The translations under genes and the position numbers were made by a program. Below, in pieces: positions 44,950-55,339 of a DNA stretch of 64,000 nucleotides. This stretch comes from Hysterangium stoloniferum (taxonomy: Eukaryota > Basidiomycota > Agaricomycetes > Hysterangiales > Hysterangiaceae). The stretch covers positions 1 through 64,000 of the forward strand of contig WHVD01000181.1 in the NCBI GenBank assembly GCA_015178975.1, given 5' to 3'. Under the pieces are notes generated by a model, which ran no database searches, was not told the origin of the DNA, and worked only from the letters and a program-made list of their open reading frames with translations. How positions within the stretch are numbered: the first letter of the stretch is position 1; every line of letters starts with the position of its first letter.

Positions 44950-46330
44950 ACCTCTAACACAGAGAAAAGAGGAAACTACCTCTGTGGGGACCCTCCATCT
45001 CCTTGACAATGACGCCAGCCACGGCCATCTGCAATCTGCCCTCCAGTCGAACCCACATGCTAGCCATCGTTCTGCCCATGTCCAACTATCCGCCCATTCC
45101 GACTCTTCATCGACACATCTGACCCCCTCACCCTCTTCTCGGGCTACCCCAATCCCTCTTCCATCTGGGCCACAAACATCGCCCGAGTCCATTTATGACG
45201 CGTCTATCTCCAGCACGGGTGTATCAGGCAAGGGTCCCGGACCATATTCAGGCACATGACGGTTTTTTTTTTTTTACGTCGACCATGACTTTGTCATTGA
45301 ACTTGATGCAAACATGTAGCGAGAGACTCCTCCATTATCTCACCGCGACCATTGATGGCTGTCAACAATCGCTCGGCCGCTGCGAGACCCGACTTCAGGC
45401 ACGCTGGATGACTCGGATAGAGAGAGTGGAAGAGATAGCGACGACGATCACGTCTATGGTAGTGAGAGTGTCAAAATGGCCATTCTAGTAGGCGAAGGAC
45501 GGGGACGTATCCAATTCCAAGAAACGCATACAATTTCATCGTCATTCATGGAGTCCTCTCTTGCTAAAAGTCGCAGATCACCCTTCAACACGGATACCCG
45601 CTCTACATAATTCTTTAAAAGCCTGCACACATCATCCATCTTCTCACCCGCGCCTCGTACCGCGTACACCCGGCGTATCCCTGGCCCAACCAGCCGCTCC
45701 CGTTCTCACTTCAGCCCTGAAATCCACAAGTGCCAACGAAGCCCCAGTCCGCGCTCTCGAAAAGCATTGTGCAGCTTCGGGAAGGATCACCCGATACACA
45801 TCTCGGGAGCGACGAGCATAGCAATGGGGACCACGATGACGAAGACGAACATGGAGATCGTAATGCGCATTAGAACTCTTCGACGAGGCCCCCATCTCCA
45901 AAAATCGTGATGGTATCAGGCTTGGGCCTCTCAAACATGAGCCAATGGCTGTTGGGGAGCGGGAGGTCATAAACGTTAGAAGAAGAGTTCCGGAAGAAGA
46001 CGTCATGTGGACATACTTGGTGTGGGATGCGTTGAAAGAGACGGTAGCGGAATTTTCCGAGATGGTGAGTCTTTGGATGTATCTTGAATTTGTGCGAGTC
46101 ATGATGATGCTTATGTTGATTTTCTTAGGGGGATGTCCAAATGTTTCCCTTACTTGCTATTGTGGCACCTAACGCACTGGGGGATTGGACCTATACTACA
46201 ATTCAATTCTTAGTAATCTTCCGCCCTATGAATGATCTCCCAGCTTCAGCTTCACGAACGTGCTGCTCGTGTGCCGAAATATTCCCTCACGAGCTGGTTC
46301 GAGATACAACGGCGTCACAATTGTCAGATC
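44950..46330 (+). pseudogene. WDR24/SEA2-like linker and C-terminal fragment, copy B
   Basis: Linker: GTLHLLDNDASHGHLQSAL then TSPESIYDASISSTGVSGK (44985-45232), and the acidic DHDDEDEHGDRNAH at 45820-45870. Then IRLGPLKHEPMAVGEREVIN and WDALKETVAEFSEM (45908-46060), an intron, GDVQMFPLLAIVAPNALGDW (46130-46190, spanning a frame change) and a degraded EIFPHELVRDT (46280-46310). The GDVQM helix block is a hallmark of WDR24-type proteins before the zinc ribbon. Stops and frame changes are frequent and the propeller is absent. Tail to tail with copy C. Confidence 0.7.
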
Positions 46331-46474
46331 CTTTGGCCTTGAATATTTGGGTATCATTCAAATTTTCACACAATCGTGGTAAAACGAGGGAACTAACCGA
46401 GGAATATATCTTAATACGTTACAGAGGTACAAACCAATCACCAAAGGCCCTGAAAATGAATGGAGATACATACC

Positions 46475-48285
46475 CTTTAATTGGTTATGCACCTTCAGCC
46501 GACCCACCTGAACATCGCTCATCGCAGCCCAACGCCAATGCCCTCAGCGTGCCGCACAGGCATGTCCCAGAACTCTCACCCGAACGCACGGCCTTGCACG
46601 CTCTTCCTCCAGGAACCGAGTCAGACCGTGTGTCATCATCCACACTCGCGTCTTCACACAGTGTATCTCTGTAAGGAACACTATAGTACGTTGTCGTATC
46701 TGTGAATATGCCTTGGCTGGGCTGCTGTTGCCATGCGTGGAAATAGCTGTTGTAGGAATTTCAGCGAGAGGACGTGTGAGATAAAAATGCGATAGCAGGC
46801 TTGGTGACCTCCGTGGCCGCATGTATCACGGTGGACAAGAATTTTACGGACAGACAGGTGATCCCTTGCACAGAGAGTAGGAGGGATTTACACTTTTCAC
46901 AAATGGGAGCCGTCCCGGGAGTTGGGATTCTGATGGCAGCGTTACACTGGGGAACATAGTAGTTTTTGCCTTGAATCCAGTGTTACGTGGATGTAAGGAT
47001 GGATTGGACGGATATATATGGATTCTTACCTGGGTTGTATCACCAACCAGCTCTTAAGGAGCATATTTCCGCACATGACCCAGAAGTGCGTGAAGGTGAA
47101 GCCTGAAAAACATTTCTAGCGCAAATAACTACTAAGACTTTTGATACATTATCGTAGGCTCTAGTAGCCCACCAACATATGCACCAACAAATCTCGTTCC
47201 ACGTATTGGTCCAGTCCCCAGTTTTTTACGTGACACAATAGCAAGTAAGGCAGATGTCCCCTTCAGAAACTCAACGTAAGCATCAGGACTCGGACAAATT
47301 CAGGACACTTCCAAATACTCAGCATCTCCGCAAAATCCGCTACCGTCTCTTTCAACGCATCCCAGACCACGTCTGTTCCACATGACGTCTCCTTCAGGAA
47401 CTTCTCTCCTACCATTTATGACCGTCAGCTCCCCAACGGCCACAGGCCCCATGTTGAGAGGCCCAAGCCTGATACCATCCCGCTTAGCCCCCCCCCCCAA
47501 TCCTATGAGGCTTTTGGATGTTGTGGAGCATCTGGGTGGTGGAGACTGTTTCACCGTCGAAGAGCTCTGTACGCCGGCCACAGCAGTGAATGCTTCCGGA
47601 GTAGATCGAGTGACGGGGGGCGGTCGGTAACTGTCCTGAAACTGCTCAAAGACTCGCGAGAACGAACAAGTGTTGCGGAAGGTGAACGTCCCTCACACTC
47701 CGAGCTTGATCCAGAATCCGACTCTGAGTCCAAGCCCGAATGCCCATTACTATCTCCATGTCCGTCTTTGTCGTGGTGATCCCCATGGCTACGCTCGTTG
47801 CACGAGAGATGGCTGTCGGGTGTTCCTTCGCGAAGCCTGATACACAGGCGCTAGAGATAGATGCGTCATACATGGATTCCAGCGATGTTTGTGGCTCAGA
47901 TGGAAGACTGATTGGGTTGGTATGGGGAGAGGGTGAGGGAGTCGGATGTGGTGATAAACAGTAACAATGGGTGGGATAATTGGACACGGCCGGAACAAGG
48001 GTGAGAATGTGGGCTCGGGTGGAGGGTAGATTGCAGATGACTGTTCCTGCCGTCAGTGTCAAGAAGAGCGAGGGTCCCCACAGCGGTATTTTCATTTTTG
48101 CTCCGTCGTAGAGGTGTGAAACCAGCCTCTTCGTCTCATAGGATGACTGTCTTCGGTGTGACACCTAGGAGCCCAGCCATAACCCTCCAGACTCTTGCTG
48201 CGCTACTTTGGTCTTCCTCAGCCCCTCTGTGGATGGATAATGGTTCCTAATCAAAATCGCGAAAATCAGGAAAAATGCGGCTTAC
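46475..48285 (-). pseudogene. WDR24/SEA2-like linker to C-terminus, copy C (most complete)
   Basis: Minus strand, from 48285 down. After an intron shared with copy A: KVAQQESGG (about 48215), GTLALLDTDGRNSHLQSTL (48085), TSLESMYDASISSACVSG (47890), GDHHDKDGHGDSNGHSG-type acidic stretch (47780), KRDGIRLGPLNMGPVAVGE (47490-47430). The C-terminus has CNAAIRIPTPGTAPICEKCK (46935-46885), then in a shifted frame a Cys-His block ending CGHGGHQACYR (46826-46794), and at the end GHACAARCGHWRWA-like residues (46570-46520). That is the zinc ribbon plus RING-like end of WDR24, with at least two frame changes. The N-terminal propeller is missing. Confidence 0.72.
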
Positions 48286-49294
48286 CTGTGCGTTAATTTC
48301 ACACACGCTGAGAACGGTCCAAAGAAGTGCAGCAAGGTTGAGGATCCGTGAATGGGAGGAATCAATGTAGCAACGGTAAGCCACAGTGCCAGCAGTGTGA
48401 TGTGGCCATGGGACTTTGAAGTTGGAATGTTAGCTGTTGATGTAAACCAGACAGGGGGCACCGGGGCCTTGAGTGTGCGGAGCAGGGGCTTAATTCTAAT
48501 CATAGTAGGGATGAATTTCAGCGGACAGTCGGAGCCTGTCAAAGGCCGAATCAGCGAGTTCAGCGTCGGGTTGGAGGAGTAGTCGCTTGTCGCTATAGTA
48601 GAGATCAATTGCAGTGGTCAGTCGATGCTGTTAGGGGTCAAGTCAGTATGTCCAGCGGCGGGCGGGGTTGATGTTGAATTTAAGTCGGCAGTCTAAGACT
48701 GTCAAGGGACAAGTGTGTACTCTTCGGGATTTGCAACCCATTCAATGAGTTGCTTTGTTGAATCGACCTGAATTTCTGGCCGTCCAATTAAACTTCCGAC
48801 AGGAGTTAGAGAGAGGTACCAAATATGACTTATCTTGTTGTGCATTGCAATGTGTCCTGCCATCAAGCTCCACACGTATAGTACATCTGTAATAGGTGAG
48901 TAAAAGTCAATCGACCCGGTAAATCAAACAATACTAACAGGTCAGGCATACAAACCACTAAGGTACGGGTACATGAGTATACATTTTGTCTAATAAGGAT
49001 GAGAAGATGCTCCAAAGTCACTCGTGGAAGAAATAGCGTGAAGACGATTTGTCCGTCGAATCGGCTCTCGAGGCATTCATCGACGAAGGGGATTTAATAT
49101 ATTTTATGGACATGAATCGGTAGTCCGCTCGGTAAAGCTTGAGTAGTTCTATGGTGGAAGTCTTTAGAACAGAGTCACACCGTTACAACAATACTACTAC
49201 ATACCAGGAATAGAAAGAGTGAAGGCCTGCACATTACATTATCATGTCAGAAATATCTCTTAAAATAAAAGAAATGTGTAGTTAATCCATTGGG
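48286..49294. other. No recognised gene
   Basis: A 108-codon minus-strand frame (48608-48282) has one possible membrane segment (HITLLALWLTVATLIPPIHG) but no family recognised. The rest lacks protein-like frames. Confidence 0.3.
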
Positions 49295-49985
49295 AGGTTC
49301 CACAGCCTTGAGGTGTATATATTTCCAGTACTGGCTTTGCTGCACGGTGACATACCAAATAGTCTCCGTAGCCTCCTCGCCACCATGAGTGATAATTCCG
49401 GAGGTGCTTCTCCTAATAAAACCTGGGTAACTGCTAGAGCAGTCGTGACATTGAAGATATCTTATAACCCCCCTCAGGCGAGTAGGAGCAGGAATGCCAA
49501 TATGCTACTACTTCTAATGCAAGAGCTAATTTTCCTCCGGCAAGGCAGGATACCCATATGGGGTCGTATGTGCATAGCCCACAGGTGTCACAAAGCATTC
49601 ACTCAGAATGTCCCCATCGGCAGCATCAAATCTTGCTGAAACTGTGGAAGTGTCAGTGATAGGAATGATTCCTGAAATGCGATCACATATTACAAGGTCT
49701 GGGGCAAACTCATACGCTATTGGGAGAAAAACCTCCTTAACAGCGCATAGATAGTCAGCATCGCCCGTGACTTTAGTTGGCCGAGGAACGTTGACGGAGG
49801 TAGGTAGGCGTCTGTCCGACTGCAGTTGACCAATCTTTAGGATACTACGCACGTGCCGAGACCTTTTCCTTCGTCACATCACTCCATGCTTCCATCCGGC
49901 CCATCAGGATAAATCTACCGGATTCGTATCGATGGAGATAAATGTATCGTACACTCTCATCAGTCCAGAACGCACGCTGTATACC
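49295..49985 (-). pseudogene. HDA1-type histone deacetylase fragment
   Basis: Class II histone deacetylases remove acetyl groups from histone tails. Minus strand, in order: VRYIYLHRYESGRFI (about 49965-49915; the family has HRYDxGxFYP), a frame-broken GPDGSME block, VNVPRPTKVTGDADYLCAVK and VFLPIAYEFAPDLVI (49800-49700), SARFDAADGDILSECFVTP (49650-49595; the family has SAGFDAADGD, with a Zn-ligand Asp), then AGGKLALALE and EGGYKISSMS (49525-49455), VLLGEAPPEL (49420-49390) and QQSQYWKYIHLKAVE (49342-49299). Only the C-terminal part of the catalytic domain and the region after it are present, with several frame changes and Gly-to-Arg in the SAGFDA motif. Confidence 0.87.
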
Positions 49986-50479
49986 GTGGCCTGGCCGGGT
50001 TTACTAACGAAAACATTCTACATGAAGCAAACTTATTCCGGAATATCCCGCGGGTTGAACTAACGCAAGTGACGTCGGCTTAATGTGGTTGCTGATGGCT
50101 GAATAAATACAGTAGCTTGCTCTGGGACGCGGAATCTAGAAGTGTCTTCAGTTGAGTCGCTGGGCCGTCAAAATGTGCAGTATAGAGTGAATGTATTAGA
50201 TTGATGGCTAGCCCAGCAAGTCGTCTTTGGTGATGGGCTCTGGAGAGGCTTATTAAGTATTAATATTGATTGTTGAAAGACAAAATGGCGACAGGATCAC
50301 ATTGCGAGGCTTCTTCAAAGCACTAATTCAAACATTGACTAAGGTCATTTCAACGAAGCCACCCCCACATAATTCACAGCGCTTTAATAGTAGCCTGTAT
50401 CAAGTCATCTAGGAAGGGGATTTGTACATGTTTCGCCATTTCAGTGAATAGGCCGGTATGATGAACATAAATTGTCCCC

Positions 50480-51940
50480 ATACCTATAGTTGAACAAGTT
50501 TGTGCCTTCAGGAGGACAGGGATGTGTTCGGATTTGATGTACCTGGGGGTAGCGGTCAAGAGATTGTACTAGATTGATGATAACAGTTACTCGGACTATC
50601 TGATTTTTTGAAAAGACCAACGTTGACAAAGACGTTGTCACAAGAATAAAGGAAGGGTGCTTGAGCTTGAAGAGAATCATACTGTTGTCACCGCCTAGCA
50701 ATGATCATACAGAAAAGCAGAGTGACAATTGGTAAATACCGGCTGAAAGAACATCACGTTTGACACAAAAAAATCAGAACCTGGGATGCTCCCGTCGTAA
50801 AATGTGCTCGGCTGTCCCCCTGCCCTCTCCCAGACTCGGATAGTCTCGTCCTCACCACGGACAATGTTAATAACTGCCTTGGGTGAAAAAGACCCCCAGA
50901 AACACAAAAAAACTTGTCACAGCATGCGTCGACTTTCCATACTGCAGAGTTTCTCGTATTCGAGAGGTTCACATGTACAGCCCCAACGATGAGGTTAATG
51001 TTGGGAACCTGGGTGGAAGATGTTCATTTGACACCACGATAATGGCCTTCAAGGGCATACAATACAGTTCACAGTGTCTCAAAGGTGATTGAACGACCAG
51101 ATTCCTTATTTGGTGGAGACAATGAGATCCTTCGAGTGAAATTACTGATTTGGACCAACAAAATTTGTCCAGTTTCCTGGATGAGGCACGTGACACATGC
51201 GCCAAGACATATGGCAGAAAACTCCATTACGGCTTCCCTGTATTTTCTTCTTGTTTTTCATCTCGTCATTCTTTTTGGGCCGTTTTTTTTCCTTGCCTGG
51301 GCCCCCGGTGGAAGCGATTCCGATCACAAAAATATTAAGCACTCTTTACACCCCGGCTACTCGGGGCACTTATGTTCTCCGAATGGACGATGTGGTGTGA
51401 TGGCGATGATGGATTACCGTTAGTGGAGCAAGACGGAGGGAGAACCATGTGGCGTCCGAGTTTGTAGGCCTTGTCTCACTGTCATACTGTAAGGTTCGGC
51501 TTTTAAGATAGCGTAATCCTTCGGTTTGAGCTTCTTACGAAGAGGAACTAACAGAGTAGGAATAGGCTCCAATTCGAAATAACTGCTGTAGCTAATGGGT
51601 GGCTTCCCTATTTATGCTAGCATTCGTAGACTAAACCCCCTACCGACAGATAATAGAAATGAAACAGTGTAATGATCGGAAAATTATCTACCCTCTCTTT
51701 ACCCCCTGAGACAACGGCGGTAGACCGCTCCGTGCCAAGTCCGCCACCAGGTCCGCTCCCGTTACACATACCCCTTATTACTCATTCATCTCAACGAATT
51801 CCAACCCGGCTAAGGATCCGATGGGCGATTAGCTGGTTTAACGTCGTGCTCAGCCTCCACAAATCATCCTTTGAGCTTCTGGATCGAGGGTTTTTTTCGA
51901 TGAGTGTAATCAAATATTCTCATAGATGATACATCAATGA
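50480..51940 (-). repeat. Segmental duplication, copy 2
   Basis: Direct copy of 40620-41930 interrupted by the solo LTR at 51488-51766. The same weak WD40-like trace is present on the minus strand near 50890-50830 (AVINIVRGEDETIRVWE). The trace is broken in this copy too. Confidence 0.65.
51488..51766. mobile_element. Solo LTR, 279 bases, with 5-base target duplication
   Basis: Begins tgtaaggttcggc and ends cccgttaca, with short inverted ends TGTAA/TTACA. It is flanked on both sides by catac (51483-51487 and 51767-51771). The same site in the other copy of the segmental duplication (gtcatagttactcattc near 41724) lacks the insertion, so the empty allele is visible. CpG sites are intact, so it is fairly young. 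No related copy recognised in the window. Confidence 0.9.
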
Positions 51941-52009
51941 ACACACTGAGACACATATTCCTGGTACTCATCATGGTGTGGGTGACTGCAACTTCGCTTA
52001 CAATACTAC

Positions 52010-52330
52010 ATTTGGACAATATCAGAAAATTGTTAATCACTTTTTCCAAAGTCTATAATCAGACATTCTCATCCAGTGATACGAATTACCTCCCACTCCA
52101 AGCTCAACAGTCTTCTCAGCAAACATGAACAACAAATTCTCAATGAACTCTGATGACTCCCCATGGACATCATAGTGGACATTCACATCTCCTGTTCTCC
52201 CCCAGTGTCAAGCTATAGTAGAGACAATCAGTCATATAGCATACATATGATGTGGCCCTGACAGCTGGCATTCTGGACAGCCTGCTGAATTGGATGCCCA
52301 CACCATTATAAAAAAGGAATTGGAAATGTG
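52010..52330. repeat. CpG-depleted copy of 42540-42830
   Basis: Aligned parts such as acattcacatctcctgttctcccccagtg face acattcgcgtctcgtgttctccccccagtg at 42690. The transition between CpG-normal and CpG-poor DNA falls here, at about 52140. Confidence 0.6.
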
Positions 52331-52790
52331 TGTTGAGAATCACCCTATGTCAATAAGGCATCTCAAGATTCTGTGTATTAAGTGATGGAGATGGGTCAGT
52401 ATATGAAGAGGCTTACATAGAGGTGATTCCTGAGATTGTTAGGGTAGATACACAGCATGTGATATGCAGATTATAGATGTTCACATGGATGTCATTCTTC
52501 AGACTCTTAGGGAGGATGGTCACACTTTATTAAATATACAAAAGTTTACTGAATAATCCTCATATTTTTTAAGTAAGACTATTCCTTCTGGCCATAACAA
52601 CTTATTCTATAAGTTTATATTTAATTACCTGAAATTTCATCTTTAAAATATGTATGCCCCTTTAAAATATGTATGCCCCTTTAAAATATGCACAAATGAC
52701 ATAGTTACACAAAATTATTTGGGTTATGGCTTAATCTTTGGGTTATGATGTATTCTCTTGTATACAAGCAAACTTTCAAATGTATTTTCA
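52330..52790. repeat. Inverted minisatellite units and one 120-base unit
   Basis: 52330-52520 carries units of the minisatellite family of 27040-27440 in reverse orientation (gtgattcctgagattgttag, then gtagatacacagcatgtgat). 52530-52790 matches 38210-38640, with taatctttgggttatgatgt as the clearest block and a short duplication of cctttaaaatatgtatgcc. Confidence 0.65.
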
Positions 52791-52949
52791 ACTTAGTTAC
52801 ATTACTAGTCCTTTGTGCTCCTCTTGGACCTCTGGTCTTCTCTCTCTCTGCTCTCTATCAATCTGGGGATCTGACAGTTTGACCACTGTTCGGATTCCCA
52901 ATAGTTAAGTTCCTGCACTTTTGAAATTTAAGGACCACTGATGGTAAAA

Positions 52950-53370
52950 TTTGCGAGGGTGCAGCACACAAGCTGAAGCCACATCCTTCCGCTCAGACTC
53001 CTTCAGACTTCCGACCTTGTGGCACACAACTTAACAGGGTGCATACTGTTAAGGACTGTGCAGGCTCATGGAGGGTTTCTGGAGAAACCCATGGATTATC
53101 CAGTAGGACTTGGCTTCAGCTTATAGGCTGCACCCTCACAAGATTGTGAATTTCAAATAGGTGGATGGTAATCCTGAGGAGTCTGGGAGTAGTCAATAGG
53201 TTGAGGGGTTGAACAGTCAATTGGTGATAGGTCGGGTGGTGAGTCGGAAAGCCTGTGGGCTCTATTGAGGTTGATAGTATGTGTTTCAAGGATGAGGAAA
53301 GGGCGGAATATACAAGCTAAGTTACTGGGGAGAATCTTAGTTGATTTTCTAACTTACAAAAACTCCATCT
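52950..53370. mobile_element. Two LTR-like ends facing each other
   Basis: A plus-oriented end (gggtgcagcacacaagctga to acttaaca at 53035) is followed after eleven bases by a minus-oriented LTR-like block starting tgttaagg at 53047, which is the inverse of 27975-28272. This looks like one LTR inserted beside another in opposite orientation. Confidence 0.5.
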
Positions 53371-53800
53371 GATATCATCTTCCAGCAGGAATATGATCCA
53401 AAGTATACTAGCAAACTGGCCTCAAAAGTGGTTTGATGACCATGGCTACACTGTCATGAAATGGGAGAAGATACCAAAGGAGGTGTGGCAGAACTTGATA
53501 GAAAGTATGCCTAGAAGAGTAGAAACTGTAATTAAGGCCAAGGGAGAATATACCAAGTACTATTTTAGTATATAAGGTTTATAAAGTATAGGCAACAAAA
53601 CTGTTCACATATCAAGGCTTCATTAATCCTATTATTACATGGCCATAAATGGCCATATGGGATTATGATTGTGTAATCAACATTTAGTGATGTTAGATTT
53701 TTTTTCATAATTTATTCAGAATTTCTAGAATTTATTTTGAGCCAGTGTTAAAGGGTCTTTTCAAAATGAAGAAACATGTGAACAATTTTGTTGCCTACTG
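53370..53800 (+). mobile_element. Tc1/mariner transposon remnant
   Basis: The upstream frame reads DIIFQQEYDPKYTSKLASK, a decayed form of the DDE motif NDPKHTS. The 60-codon frame from 53393 reads KWFDDHGYTVMKW, then directly EKIPKEVWQNLIESMPRRVE and VIKAKGEYTKYYFS. The stretch with the catalytic LNPIEHLW that should separate these blocks is deleted. The right end has a terminal-repeat-like sequence catgtgaacaattttgttgc ctactg next to TA (53775-53802), and an inverted version lies at 53585-53610. Not active. Confidence 0.78.
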
Positions 53801-53802
53801 TA

Positions 53803-54100
53803 TATGGTAAGATAGGATTAGTCAACTTTAGTAACCATAGGATAGTTAAGATTGTTGAAATTTTGGCCATTCGGTAATAATCTCAACATGATGACACTTG
53901 TGGGTCCTAATTTTGCGATAACACTACATAGTTCTGTATAGTGGCTTAGTAATACTAACACTTTTTGTTCGCATCCACAGTGTACTGATGTATACCCCCC
54001 CCCTAATCCTCAACAAAGATGACTAAAAGGAGAACAGAATCGACCTTACAGTACAATTCCAAAGGACTGATTAAACAAAGTAAGAGTTAGAAGAGATATC
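53803..54100. other. AT-rich DNA, no feature seen
   Basis: No open frame or repeat match of note. A run of eight C's lies at 53996-54003. Confidence 0.3.
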
Positions 54101-54664
54101 CTCATGAGAAGTGTGACTGCATATAAGTGCTCATCAAGTTTATGTACCCACAGGCATACATAGATCTTCAAACTAATATAAACACCTAAAATAGAAGAAT
54201 TAGATAGTTTAAAAAATAGTGAAAAATAACAAAAGATATGGAGAACATAATGTGGTAAGGTGGTTACATTCCCATGAGGAGGGTACCCTCACACTATGTG
54301 ATATGCAGATTGTGGGGCTGAGTCAGGCTGAGGTTATCCTTGAGCTCCTTAGGGTAGACACACAAGATATGATATGCAGTATATTAGAGTGCTTTGCATA
54401 TTCATAGGGTAGAGATCCAGTGCATGTATTCCACTTTGCCAGGTGTTCACACATATTTCTCAAGATTGTGAGGATGGATGTATAGTGCAAGCTATGCAGA
54501 TAATAGGGGGGACTTGTGTTGAGGTTATTCCTGATATATTTAGAGTAGATACACTGCACATGATATTCAGACAATGAAGGTGCTCTATAGAGGTGATTTT
54601 TGAGATTCCTAGGGTATATAGGCACCTAGAATACATAGTGCATGTTATTCAGAAGGTGGATGTG
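54100..54664. repeat. Dispersed repeat copy 3 and inverted minisatellite units
   Basis: 54100-54210 belongs to the family of 22320-22500. 54290-54620 has about four units with gtagacacacaagatatgat, gtagatacactgcacatgat and gaggtgatttttgagattcc, the reverse of the 27040-27440 units. Confidence 0.62.
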
Positions 54665-55208
54665 TGTTACGACCTGTTCCTGGATGTTTCAATATCCGAC
54701 TTCCGATCTCCGACTACGGAACATCATAGTTACTGTATCATCCGCATTCTTCTCTTGTTCTGCATTTGGTAATTTGTCCGTTGACAAGTATTCACTCGTT
54801 TGTTTGTTATATTCCCGTTTCGGAATATTGTCTCCCTAATATGTCTTATTGTATTTCCGTTTTAAGAACACTTCCGTTTCCGTCTTATTATGGTCTTAGT
54901 TTGTAGTACAATAATGAGTAGACTTGTATTAGTTTCTGCGAATTTGTACTTTACCTTAGATCTGATATCGACTTAGTTTCTTATTCCTCCTCCTGTCTTT
55001 CTGTACACTCGATATTCGGAACTCTTCGGAACTCTGAATGTCCGTATCTTCCATCGTAAGCCTTACTTCCGAAATTAAGGACTTTAAGCATTTGCGTAGA
55101 GGTGCAGCACATAAGCTGAAGCCGACGTCCTGACCCTATCCACTAGTTTCCGACTTCCCAGTGACTTTCCGATAGTTCTGGAATAAGTTCCCGACACGGC
55201 ACTTAACA
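54665..55208 (+). mobile_element. Solo LTR, 544 bases, with 5-base target duplication
   Basis: Starts tgttacgacctgttcc and ends cggcacttaaca, with matching TGTTA/TAACA ends. It is flanked by atgtg on both sides (54660-54664 and 55209-55213). It is rich in CpG (ttccgtttccg and similar), so it escaped the decay seen in the copy at 21273. The terminal inverted bases and size fit a fungal gypsy-type LTR. There is no internal region or second LTR, so it is the scar of LTR-LTR recombination. Confidence 0.92.
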
Positions 55209-55339
55209 ATGTGATCATACAGTATGCATGCTATTGAGAATGTGGCTGTGATCACACAGTGGTATATCTCATAGGCATTAAACAAGATCACAATGGCTAT
55301 CAACTCTAGCATGTTTGATAAAGTTGGAAATAGCATCTA

